Origin: Bacteroidetes bacterium HGW-Bacteroidetes-12
GTDB taxonomy: Bacteria > Bacteroidota > Bacteroidia > Flavobacteriales_E > Vicingaceae
Assembly (NCBI GenBank): GCA_002841035.1
Contig: PHDR01000186.1
Span: 1 to 6,030, forward strand
Reading direction: 5' to 3'
DNA: 6,030 nucleotides
Shown: positions 1 to 6,030 of the stretch, piece by piece
Layout of the letters: each line of letters opens with the position of its first letter
Position numbering within the stretch: the first letter of the stretch is position 1
Position numbers and translations under genes: made by a program
The notes under the pieces: generated by a model
Databases searched by the model: none
What the model was told of the DNA's origin: nothing
Seen by the model: only the letters and a program-made list of their open reading frames with translations

Positions 1-444
1 CTCGAATTTAAAGAACTTTTAACGGAAAAAATGATTAAAAGTATTGAAAAGATAATCCCAGAAATACGAGGAAAAATAGTTTATCAAAAATTAGGCACGC
101 CTGTAACCAATGATTTTTTTATCAATTCAACCAATGGTTGCGTTTATGGCACCGAAAAAAATTTAAAACAAATAGGTCCTTTTTCTTTTCAAGCAAAAAG
201 CGAAATCGAAAATTTATACCTTTGTGGAGCAAGTATATTATCACATGGAGTTGCTGGAGCGAGTTATTCTGGTGTTCAGACAGCAGCCATAATTCTTAAT
301 TGCAAACAAAAAGATTTGTTGAAGTGTGATGATACCCAACATGTAAGGGTTTATGATGCTGAAAATGATGTTGACTACCCCGATTGGATGCTAAAAAAGA
401 TAAAAGCTAAAAGAAATCGTTCGATTATTAAAACAAACAATTAA
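1..444 (+). CDS. FAD-dependent oxidoreductase, phytoene desaturase / retinol saturase-like, C-terminal part (5' end outside window)
   Basis: The reading frame is open from base 1, so the gene begins upstream; the ATG at 31 is internal, because the ten codons before it continue the same domain. The 147 visible residues match the C-terminal end of CrtI/RetSat-type flavoproteins: TPVTNDFF at visible residues 33-40, GCVYG at 46-50, and the FAD-contacting segment NLYLCGASILSHGVAGASYSG at 71-91. A charged tail of about 45 residues, rich in Lys and Asp, follows. The N-terminal dinucleotide-binding motif cannot be seen. Family members saturate, desaturate or isomerise polyenes and retinoids with FAD; the substrate here is unknown. 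A second member follows at 567, and both lie upstream of darA/darB, so a role in pigment (flexirubin) synthesis is inferred. The family call is firm and the exact reaction is open. Confidence 0.85.
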   Translation, partial: LEFKELLTEKMIKSIEKIIPEIRGKIVYQKLGTPVTNDFFINSTNGCVYGTEKNLKQIGPFSFQAKSEIENLYLCGASILSHGVAGASYSGVQTAAIILNCKQKDLLKCDDTQHVRVYDAENDVDYPDWMLKKIKAKRNRSIIKTNN

Positions 445-566
445 TAGTTATTTTTGAAATCTTTAAAAAGAAGTTGTTTTTAAACCAATTTATTAAAAAA
501 CAAACAATTAGAGTAGTTGATACAAAGTTTGAAACTCAAAAATTTTAGATTTACCAGGATAGTTAA

Positions 567-2165
567 ATGAGTAAAAAAAATTATATTCCATTTTCAAAAA
601 GCATCGATTTTTCTGCAATTGACCATATAGTGGTGGGTTCTGGAATGGGAGGATTAACAGCAGCAACTTGGTTAGCAAAAGCTGGAGAAAAAGTTGTTGT
701 TTTTGAGCAACATTATGTTCCGGGTGGGTTTACACATAGTTTTAAAAGAAAAAACAATGCTCAATGGGATGTTGGAGTTCATTATGTCGGTAATGTTTGT
801 GAAGGAGGTTCGCTCAGAAAATTATTTGATTTTTTAACAGGTAAAAAACTCGAATGGGAATCGATGGGAGAAACTTACGATGTGGTTTATATTGGTAATG
901 ATAAATATGAATTTAAAGCAGGAAAGGAGAATTTTAGAAAACAACTTAAAATATATTTTCCTAACGAAACAAAAAGTATCGATGCCTATTTAAAACTAAT
1001 AGATAGAGCCAACAGAATGGGCAATGTGTTTTTCTTCGAAAAAATATTTAAACCTATTTTAAGCAAATCTTTAGGATATTTTATTAGAAAAAGATATCAC
1101 TTTTATTCTAATAAAACAACAGCTGACGTAATTGGAAAAATAACATCAAACAAAAGATTACAAGCAGTACTTTGTGCTCAGTGCGGAAATTACGGGCTAA
1201 CTCCAAAACACAGTAGTTTTGCGGCACACGCTATGGTTGTTGGTCATTTTATGGAAGGAGGTTATTATCCAACAGGTGGTGCAAGCCAAATTGCCAATAA
1301 AACAATAGATACATTAAATGAAAACGGAGGATCAGTTTATATTAACGCAAAAGTAGATGAAATAATTATCGAGAAAAACCGAGTGCAAGGAGTGAAAATA
1401 GAAGATACATTTATTCCTTGTAAAAGTGTTATAAGTAATGTTGGCATAACCAATACATTTACTAAATTACTTTCAGAATCAGCAAGAGCAAAGTGTAACA
1501 TCGATTTGAAAAATGTTTCACCTTCTAGTGCTCATTTATGTTTGTATTTAGCATTAACAAAATCTGATGCAGCATTAAATTTACCGAAACACAATGTTTG
1601 GTATTTCGATAATGAAAACATTGATGCTACGTTTGATGGAATTACGCTTAAAAATGCGCCAGAAAAATTTGCCTACATTTCATTCCCATCAGCAAAAGAT
1701 TTGCTTTGGCAAGAAGAACACCCAAATACAGCAATTATTCAAGCATTATCAGTAGGAAATTACGATTGGTTTAAGCAATATGAAAATTCATCATGGATGA
1801 AACGAGATGAAGCTTATGTTGAAATAAAAAAAGATTTTGAAAATTCAATGTTAGAAAGGCTCTACACCTTATTTCCTCAAATTAAAGGCAATATATTAAT
1901 TACAGAAGTTTCAACTCCTTTATCAACCAAGCATTTTTCAGCCTACCAACATGGTGAAATTTATGGATTAGAGCACACGCCAACTCGTTTTTCACTTCCA
2001 TTTCTCCGACCCGAAACTAAAATAAAAGGATTGAGACTTACTGGACAAGATGTTACTTTGGTTGGAGTTGCAGGAGCAATGCTTTCTGGAATGCTGTGTG
2101 CCATCACAATTTTGAAATTTAGAGTGGCAGCTCTTTTTAAAGAAATGGGGCAGTATGGTTCTTAA
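567..2165 (+). CDS. NAD(P)/FAD-dependent oxidoreductase, retinol saturase (RetSat) / phytoene desaturase family
   Basis: Complete 532-residue protein, normal length for the CrtI/RetSat family. The N-terminal Rossmann motif is clear: DHIVVGSGMGGLTAA with GSGMGG at residues 24-29, the ribose-binding acid E47 in VVVFEQ, and PGGF at 52-55. The C-terminal FAD segment GLRLTGQDVTLVGVAGAMLSG is at 488-508, preceded by HGEIYGLEHTPTRF, as in retinol saturases. No signal peptide is visible, so it is probably cytoplasmic or peripheral to the membrane. The ATG at 567 is chosen because the Rossmann strand starts about 20 residues later and an AGGAT lies 6 bases upstream (556-560), a weak Shine-Dalgarno site. 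It is paralogous to the partial gene upstream and sits before the darA/darB unit. The likely role is redox tailoring of the polyene or resorcinol part of the pigment, which is inferred from context only. Confidence 0.88.
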   Translation: MSKKNYIPFSKSIDFSAIDHIVVGSGMGGLTAATWLAKAGEKVVVFEQHYVPGGFTHSFKRKNNAQWDVGVHYVGNVCEGGSLRKLFDFLTGKKLEWESMGETYDVVYIGNDKYEFKAGKENFRKQLKIYFPNETKSIDAYLKLIDRANRMGNVFFFEKIFKPILSKSLGYFIRKRYHFYSNKTTADVIGKITSNKRLQAVLCAQCGNYGLTPKHSSFAAHAMVVGHFMEGGYYPTGGASQIANKTIDTLNENGGSVYINAKVDEIIIEKNRVQGVKIEDTFIPCKSVISNVGITNTFTKLLSESARAKCNIDLKNVSPSSAHLCLYLALTKSDAALNLPKHNVWYFDNENIDATFDGITLKNAPEKFAYISFPSAKDLLWQEEHPNTAIIQALSVGNYDWFKQYENSSWMKRDEAYVEIKKDFENSMLERLYTLFPQIKGNILITEVSTPLSTKHFSAYQHGEIYGLEHTPTRFSLPFLRPETKIKGLRLTGQDVTLVGVAGAMLSGMLCAITILKFRVAALFKEMGQYGS

Positions 2166-2233
2166 TTAGAGTCTGCCTTTTGAATTCAACCTCTTGATAT
2201 TACAGTTCAGTTTCTAATTAATTGATTTCGCTC

Positions 2234-2258
2234 ATTATTTAGAATTATTTCTAATAAT
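2234..2258. repeat. Imperfect inverted repeat upstream of the dar unit, possible operator
   Basis: The arms are ATTATTTAGAA (2234-2244) and TTCTAATAAT (2249-2258), with a 4-base TTAT loop. They pair over 10 bases if one T is bulged. The repeat ends 5 bases before the TAnnTTTG element and so covers the place where a -33 box would be. This would suit a repressor or activator site, but the arms are almost all A/T and such repeats arise by chance in this base composition. Confidence 0.25.
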
Positions 2259-2263
2259 AGTGT

Positions 2264-2271
2264 TAATTTTG
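2264..2271 (+). promoter_or_regulatory. Candidate Bacteroidota -7 promoter element (TAnnTTTG) for the darA/darB unit
   Basis: TAATTTTG matches the Bacteroidota -7 consensus TAnnTTTG exactly and lies 7 bases before the ATG at 2279. Transcription would start at or just before the start codon, giving a leaderless or nearly leaderless message. No clear TTG -33 box is seen about 20 bases upstream. The element follows a 113-base gap, after which the genes are packed 12 bases and 1 base apart, which fits the start of a transcription unit. Confidence 0.5.
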
Positions 2272-2278
2272 CGACATT

Positions 2279-2752
2279 ATGAAAATAAGTTTTTTTGTAT
2301 CAATTGTTTTATTTGTTTTTTTTTCGAGTCAGTTACCTGCTCAAGAAAAAATGGATAAACAGCATTTTTATAAAATAATTTCTTCTGAAAATTTGGAGTT
2401 GATTGATGCCGAAATCATTAAAATGAATACATCTTCTAAATCAACATTTAATTGTTATAAAGGAGCTTTATTAATGAAAAAAGCAGGATTAGAAAAAAAT
2501 CCAGTAGAAAAACTAAAATTTTTTAAAGAAGGAAAACTATTGCTTGAAACAGCCATAAACAATGATAACCAAAATGTAGAATTACGCTTTTTAAGACTAA
2601 TGATACAGGAAAATGCACCAAAATCTTTAGGTTATCATTCAAACATAAATGAAGACGTAAATTTTATTCAAGAAAACAGTAGCCAACTTTCCACAACACT
2701 GAAAAACATACTACTTGATTATTCCAAAACATCAAAAGAAATCAATTTTTAG
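2279..2752 (+). CDS. Small exported protein of unknown function, associated with DAR/flexirubin clusters
   Basis: 157 residues with a clear Sec signal peptide: MK, a hydrophobic core at about residues 3-17 (ISFFVSIVLFVFFSS), then QLPAQ, with likely cleavage after A21 or Q22. There is no lipobox cysteine, so the mature protein of about 135 residues should be periplasmic. It looks mainly helical. LLLETAINNDNQNVELRFLRLMIQ (in two pieces, about 87-100 and 101-110) resembles one tetratricopeptide-like helix pair, and ELRFLRLMIQENAP plus LGY at 117-119 look like the conserved core. Similar small proteins sit beside darA in flexirubin clusters, from memory. It is the first gene after the candidate promoter and ends 12 bases before darA. 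No catalytic motif is seen. A scaffold or transport role in moving the pigment to the outer membrane is only a guess. Confidence 0.8.
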   Translation: MKISFFVSIVLFVFFSSQLPAQEKMDKQHFYKIISSENLELIDAEIIKMNTSSKSTFNCYKGALLMKKAGLEKNPVEKLKFFKEGKLLLETAINNDNQNVELRFLRLMIQENAPKSLGYHSNINEDVNFIQENSSQLSTTLKNILLDYSKTSKEINF

Positions 2753-2764
2753 AACCCAGTTTTA

Positions 2765-3670
2765 ATGAATAAAAAAGTATTATTTCTATATTTTACACAG
2801 TCAGGGCAGTTGGGTGATATTGTAAATAAATTCTCACAACCTTTTCAAGAAGCAGGTTTTTTATGTGATGTTGTGCGTGTTTTTCCTGGAAATATTTTTC
2901 CTTTTCCATGGAAAATGGATCAGTTTTTTGAAGTAATGCCCACAAGCGTACTCGAGAAGCCAATCGTTTTAAAATCAATGAGTTTCAAGTATGAAAAGTA
3001 TGATTTAATAGTATTGGCTTATCAACCATGGTTTTTATCACCAAGTTTACCAGCAACATCTATGTTTTTTAATGATGAGATAAAAAAAAGAATTAAAAAC
3101 ACCCCAATTATTACGTTAATAGGGTCAAGAAATATGTGGATTAGTGCTCAGGAAAAAATAAAAAGACAACTAAAAAATGCAGGAGGATTGCTTAAAGGAA
3201 ACATTGTTTTGGTTGATAAACATGCTAATTTAACAAGTTTAGTTACTATAATTTATTGGATGAAAACTGGAAAAAAAGACAAGTACCTTGGTGTTTTTCC
3301 TAAGCCAGGCGTAGCTCCAACCGACATAGAATATACAAAACTATATGGAGAAACAGTAGCGGAAGCATTAAAAAACAATACATTAAACAAACTACAAGAA
3401 CAGTTGATAGAGCAAAAGGCAGTTGAAGTGAAACCAAATTTAATGTTCATAGAAACTCGTGGAGCTGTGCTTTTTAAAATATGGGCAAATTTCATTGAAA
3501 AGAAGAGAAACAAAACTTTTTGGTTGCGTATATTCAAATATTATTTGTTTATTGCAATTTTTCTTGTTGCACCTATTGTTCTAATAATAAATACACTTAT
3601 TTTTAAGCCTTTCATAATTAATAAAATAAAACATAAAAAAAATTACTTTTTACAAACAGAATTAGCGTAA
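2765..3670 (+). CDS. darA: Dialkylresorcinol biosynthesis protein DarA (aromatase-type, flavodoxin-like fold, membrane-anchored)
   Basis: 301 residues, usual length for the DarA family, often named 'dialkylrecorsinol condensing enzyme' in databases. The N-terminus VLFLYFTQSGQLGDIV (residues 5-20) resembles the first strand and phosphate loop of flavodoxin-like folds, with TQSGQ at 11-15. Further family-like blocks are QPWFLSPSLP at 87-96 and GSRNMW at 120-125. Near the C-terminus, about residues 259-280 (YYLFIAIFLVAPIVLIINTL and following) form one strong membrane helix, followed by a Lys-rich tail, so the enzyme should be anchored with the catalytic part in the cytoplasm. In DAR pathways DarB forms the cyclohexanedione intermediate and DarA is credited with aromatising it to the resorcinol. 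The gene lies 12 bases after the exported-protein gene and one base before darB, so co-transcription is expected. Whether flavin is bound cannot be judged from sequence alone. Confidence 0.87.
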   Translation: MNKKVLFLYFTQSGQLGDIVNKFSQPFQEAGFLCDVVRVFPGNIFPFPWKMDQFFEVMPTSVLEKPIVLKSMSFKYEKYDLIVLAYQPWFLSPSLPATSMFFNDEIKKRIKNTPIITLIGSRNMWISAQEKIKRQLKNAGGLLKGNIVLVDKHANLTSLVTIIYWMKTGKKDKYLGVFPKPGVAPTDIEYTKLYGETVAEALKNNTLNKLQEQLIEQKAVEVKPNLMFIETRGAVLFKIWANFIEKKRNKTFWLRIFKYYLFIAIFLVAPIVLIINTLIFKPFIINKIKHKKNYFLQTELA

Positions 3671-3671
3671 A

Positions 3672-4825
3672 ATGAAGAGTGGTAATAATAATGTATATAT
3701 AAATAAATCAGCTATTTATTTACCAAATAGCCCCGTTTCAAATGATGAAATGGAAGATTATCTTGGTGTAATTAAAGAATTAAAAGCGACTTCAAAAAAA
3801 ATTGTTTTAAGAAACAATGGAATAAAAAATCGTTATTACGCTATTGATAAATCAGGAAAAGCAACCCACACGAACGCTCAAATGACAGCATTAGCAGTTA
3901 GAAAATTAGTTGAAGACAATACCAATGAGTTGAAAAATGTTGAACTATTAGCTTGTGGCACATCATCACCAGATCAAATGATGCCTTCACATGGATAATG
4001 GTACATGGTTGGTTGCCAGAAACTTCAGCAATAGAAGTGGTTTCACCTTCAGGAAATTGTTGCTCAGGAATGCATGCATTAAAATATGCCTACCTTTCCA
4101 TAAAATCTGGTGAAGTTGAAAATGCAATTTCAACTGGTTCAGAAAGATTATCAAGAGTGTTAAGGGCTGATACATTTAATGAAGAAGTAGAACAACTCAT
4201 TCAATTAAAAAAAGACCCATTCATCAGTTTTGAAAAAGAATTTTTGCGTTGGATGTTATCCGATGGTGCTGGAGCATTTTTTCTTTCCAATAAAAAAAAT
4301 GAAACAGGTTTGAGCATACGAATAGATTGGTTAGAAAGTGTTTCTTATGCACATGAAAAGGAAACTTGTATGTATATGGCAAGTGAGAAATTGGAAGACG
4401 GAACATTGAAAGGATATATGGACTTTGATGCTGAAGAAATTATCTCTAGATCTGTGCTTAGTATGAAACAAGACACAAAATTATTAGGTGAAAATATTGT
4501 GCATTTAGGATTTGACAAATTGAAAACAATATGTGAAAAACGAAATTTCAATGTTGATGAAGTGGATTATTTTTTACCACATCTTTCCAGCGAGTTTTTT
4601 CGTTCAAAAATTGCTCAGAAATTAATTGATAACCAAATGGAAATCCCTGCAGAGAAATGGTTTACCAATTTAAGTGCTGTTGGCAATGTTGGTTCAGCGT
4701 CTGTTTATCTAATGATAGATGAGCTTCTTAATGCTGAAAAACTTAAGTCTGGAAATAAAATTATGCTTGCAGTTCCTGAAAGTGCTCGATTTTCTTATGT
4801 TTTTGGATTATTAACTGTTTGTTAA
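3672..4825 (+). pseudogene. darB: DarB, dialkylresorcinol-forming ketosynthase (FabH/KAS III-like), interrupted by a one-base frameshift
   Basis: The gene is read in two frames: residues 1-108 from 3672-3995 (stop TAA at 3996-3998), then the rest to 4825. Joined, it makes about 384 residues, normal for DarB. The join falls within a conserved stretch, PDQMMPSHG followed by IMVHGWLPE, so one base is missing near 3995. The thiolase-fold catalytic triad is intact after the break: Cys131 in GNCCSGM (codon 4061-4063), His304 in LPHLSSEFF (4580-4582), Asn339 in GNVGSAS (4685-4687). The known role is condensation of two beta-ketoacyl thioesters into the cyclic precursor of dialkylresorcinols. The ATG is one base after the darA stop. 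No other damage is seen, so the lesion is very recent or a sequence error. The stop overlaps an ATG (TAATG, 3996-4000), which could allow reinitiation, but the C-terminal piece alone would lack the first third of the fold. Confidence 0.88.
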
Positions 4826-4834
4826 ATGAAAAAA
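4823..4834. repeat. Left copy of a 12-base direct repeat bordering the dinD insertion
   Basis: TAAATGAAAAAA spans the darB stop codon and the first codons of the dinD remnant. An identical copy lies at 5449-5460, 626 bases downstream, across the start of the next cluster gene. The pair may be an insertion duplication or microhomology used in recombination. The sequence is of low complexity and ATGAAAAAA is a common gene start, so chance is possible. Confidence 0.4.
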
Positions 4835-5224
4835 GAATTTATATCCGAACTTTTTGAGAAGTTTGAAGATGCTTGTTATGACTATGAAGGAATAGAATGT
4901 TGGAGTGCAAGAGAGTTGCAAAACATTCTTGGGTATTCTCAATGGAGAAATTTTAAAAACGTTATTGAGAAAGCTGAAAAGTCTTGCGAGCAAGCAGGAG
5001 AAGATACTAAAAACCATTTTGCTGAATTCAGCAAAATGGTCGAAATCGGGAGTGGTGCTCAAAAAGCTGTTGAAGATATTGCATTGACAAGATATGCTTG
5101 TTATTCAATTGCTCAAAATGGTGATGCTACAACTAAAGTGGAAATTGCTTTTGCTCAAACTTACTTTGCAGTTCAAACTAGAAAACAAGAAATAAGTAAA
5201 AAATATACACAAACCAATTTTTAA
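4826..5224 (+). pseudogene. dinD: Truncated DinD (DNA damage-inducible protein D), N-terminal half only
   Basis: The 132-residue product matches the N-terminal BRO-like domain of DinD: WSAREL at residues 26-31, LGYSQW at 35-40, LTRYACY at 87-93, QNGD at 97-100 and QTYFAVQTRKQE at 111-122. Full DinD proteins are about 270-290 residues. Here homology ends right after the QTYF..QTR block, and an unrelated YTQTNF tail leads to a stop, so the C-terminal half is missing. I do not find it in any frame downstream. In E. coli DinD is SOS-regulated and acts on RecA filaments; this fragment is probably non-functional. Its ATG follows the darB stop with no gap, giving a false operon look. A DNA-damage gene has no place in a pigment pathway, so it is read as inserted DNA. 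No LexA-like box is visible upstream, where only darB coding sequence lies. Confidence 0.8.
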
Positions 5225-5448
5225 GATTTGCAAAAAAGCCACCAAGCCAACGCTCTATAACAGACATAAAATGACAAGAACAACAATAGAAAAAGAACAC
5301 CGAACCGATAACAGCTCCTACAAGAAATTGGCGGTTCAGAGGTTAAATGATCCCGATAGCTATCGGAATTGTACTTCGTATCAATGCTTTGTACCAAACC
5401 GAAAATGAAGTATTTTTAAATCCACTACTTCTCATACACGCCAAATGC
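5225..5448. other. Noncoding stretch, probably part of the inserted dinD segment
   Basis: About 225 bases without a convincing gene between the dinD remnant and the next cluster gene. By hand count it is about 37% G+C, slightly above its neighbours. It holds a perfect palindrome at 5353-5366, a GAACCG/CGGTTC inverted pair (5302-5307 and 5332-5337) and a TACTTC/GAAGTA pair (5372-5377 and 5407-5412). Its style, with CTATAACAG near 5254 and several short inverted pairs, resembles the dispersed intergenic repeats seen in environmental Bacteroidota genomes. This likeness is from memory and untested. No promoter for the 5452 gene is evident. Confidence 0.4.
5353..5366. repeat. Perfect 14-base palindrome CCGATAGCTATCGG
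   Basis: The half-sites CCGATAG (5353-5359) and CTATCGG (5360-5366) meet without a spacer. One mismatch and then two more pairing bases extend it on each side. I recall longer forms of this palindrome (with CCCGATAG and CTATCGGG) as recurrent intergenic repeats in Bacteroidota. There is no T-run after it, so it is not a typical intrinsic terminator. Confidence 0.6.
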
Positions 5449-5460
5449 TAAATGAAAAAA
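5449..5460. repeat. Right copy of the 12-base direct repeat bordering the dinD insertion
   Basis: TAAATGAAAAAA is identical to 4823-4834 and includes the ATG (5452) of the next cluster gene. Collapsing the two copies would leave the darB stop immediately followed by this ATG, the spacing seen elsewhere in the cluster. Confidence 0.4.
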
Positions 5461-5865
5461 AACAACATTCCACAAGATAAAAGTGCCTTAGAAAATTATA
5501 CAAAAGACATCTGTTATGCCTTGGATGAAAAGGGCAATTATACCACCGTTGCTAGTAGTGGATGGGAAGTGAAATCAACAGCATTGGATGTTACTTGGGA
5601 TGAAATAAAAGAAAGAATTTCCAACATTAAAAACAAAGTAATTGAAGGAGAAGTAAGCCCTATTCTTTTTTTTATGGAAGTTAAATTGATGGATATAAAA
5701 ACATTAGCAGCCTATACAGGTTTTTGGTCATGGCAAGTAAAAAAACACCTGAAACCAGCTAATTTTAAAAAACTATCTGAAAAAAAATTACAAAAATATG
5801 CTTCGGTTTTTGAAGTTAGTGTTGAAACATTAAAAACAATGGAACTTGATGAAAATAAACTTTAA
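5452..5865 (+). CDS. Conserved small protein of flexirubin/DAR clusters with a degenerate HTH-like C-terminus, function unknown
   Basis: 137 residues with no signal peptide or membrane segment, so cytoplasmic. The N-terminal part (about 20-45, CYALDEKGNYTTVASSGWEV) looks like a small beta-rich module, followed by a helical stretch (49-80). The C-terminal part (about 80-130) follows the order of an XRE/Cro-type helix-turn-helix: MDIKTLAAYTGFWSWQVKKH, then LSEKKLQKYASVFEVSVETL. The recognition helix is atypical (FWSWQVKKH), so DNA binding is uncertain. From memory, similar proteins lie beside darB and BtrH-type genes in flexirubin clusters. Its end overlaps the next gene by 17 bases, implying coupled translation. 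The dinD insertion now separates it from darB by 626 bases, so its expression may depend on read-through. It could be a regulator or an enzyme partner. Confidence 0.75.
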   Translation: MKKNNIPQDKSALENYTKDICYALDEKGNYTTVASSGWEVKSTALDVTWDEIKERISNIKNKVIEGEVSPILFFMEVKLMDIKTLAAYTGFWSWQVKKHLKPANFKKLSEKKLQKYASVFEVSVETLKTMELDENKL

Positions 5866-6030
5866 TCACATCCAAACAGCTCATTGTGAGAATGGAGTTA
5901 CTGTAAATTTACTTCAACATGCAGGAGTTTCTCAAATCACAGAACCGCTTGCTTTTGGTATAGGCTCAGGATTATTTTACATTCATATTCCATTTTTAAA
6001 AGTAAATAATGGCCCAGCAATATCTTTTAG
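5849..6030 (+). CDS. BtrH N-terminal domain-containing protein, 5' part (3' end outside window)
   Basis: 60 residues are visible, and the frame is open to the right edge. The N-terminus shows the hallmark of the BtrH_N domain: AHCENGV (residues 11-17, with His12-Cys13), then LLQHAG, TEPLAFGIGSGLFY (31-44) and PFLKVNN. BtrH from butirosin synthesis moves an acyl group from an acyl carrier protein to an amine, and the Cys in the HC motif is the expected nucleophile. In flexirubin-type clusters such a protein is a candidate for handling acyl-ACP intermediates, for example in ester formation, though this is inferred. The ATG at 5849 lies inside the end of the previous gene (17-base overlap); this start places HCENG at the distance from the N-terminus usual for the family. 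Confidence 0.8.
   Translation, partial: MKINFNHIQTAHCENGVTVNLLQHAGVSQITEPLAFGIGSGLFYIHIPFLKVNNGPAISF

Noticed and set aside
449..456. TATTTTTG, a TAnnTTTG match upstream of the gene at 567
   Set aside because: It lies about 110 bases before the start with no -33 box; such matches are frequent in AT-rich DNA.
462..484. Hairpin TTTAAAAA / TTTTTAAA downstream of the first gene, possible terminator
   Set aside because: The stem is only A and T and there is no U-tract after it; it would be unstable and is expected by chance in this AT-rich gap.
3253..3537. Minus-strand open frame of 94 codons inside darA
   Set aside because: It lies wholly within a well-supported plus-strand gene and has no motif or start signal; other minus-strand frames here are the same.
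3953..4825. Separate gene starting at the TTG at 3953
   Set aside because: The first residues are out-of-frame translation of darB; true homology starts at about 3995, so this is the 3' part of frameshifted darB.
4905..5087. Second-frame open frame inside dinD
   Set aside because: It is a shadow of the dinD frame, which has clear family motifs; the alternative has none.
5245..5348. Integron attC site between CCAAC near 5247 and GTTAAAT at 5342-5348
   Set aside because: The variable parts of the two core sites do not pair and no matching inner sites were found, so attC geometry is not met.
5271..5408. 45-codon open frame in the noncoding stretch (starts MTRTTIEKEH)
   Set aside because: It runs through the palindrome, has no recognisable motif and no ribosome site, and is within chance length.

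Overview
The window is AT-rich (roughly one third G+C) and all genes lie on the plus strand. It reads as part of a chromosomal flexirubin / dialkylresorcinol (DAR) pigment cluster from a member of the Bacteroidota, most likely a Flavobacteriia-like bacterium. The support is the run of gene families typical of these clusters: retinol-saturase-type FAD oxidoreductases, a small secreted protein, DarA, DarB, a small conserved protein and a BtrH-type protein. Low G+C, few Shine-Dalgarno sites and a TAnnTTTG promoter motif agree with this. The assignment rests on remembered family features and no database search was made.

Layout. Positions 1-444 hold the C-terminal part of a first FAD-dependent oxidoreductase, whose start lies off the left edge. 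After a 122-base AT-rich gap comes a complete second paralogue (567-2165). A second gap (2166-2278) carries a good TAnnTTTG element and an imperfect inverted repeat. These lead into a tight unit: a small exported protein (2279-2752), DarA (2765-3670) and DarB (3672-4825). DarB is the DAR-forming ketosynthase and is broken here by a one-base frameshift at about 3995.

Right after the darB stop is a foreign-looking block (about 4823-5448). It holds a truncated dinD and about 225 bases of noncoding DNA with a perfect 14-base palindrome. The block is bordered by two copies of the 12-mer TAAATGAAAAAA. Removing it would put the next cluster gene (5452-5865) directly behind darB. That gene overlaps the next one, a BtrH N-terminal-domain protein (5849 to the right edge), by 17 bases.

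How the genes fit together. In DAR pathways DarB joins two fatty-acid-derived beta-ketoacyl chains and DarA helps aromatise the product to the resorcinol. In flexirubins this resorcinol is esterified to an aryl polyene acid. The oxidoreductases, the exported protein, the small 137-residue protein and the BtrH-like protein are probably accessory, with no settled roles. The two lesions close together (darB frameshift, dinD insertion) suggest either a cluster that is decaying or rearranging, or, for the frameshift, a sequencing error.
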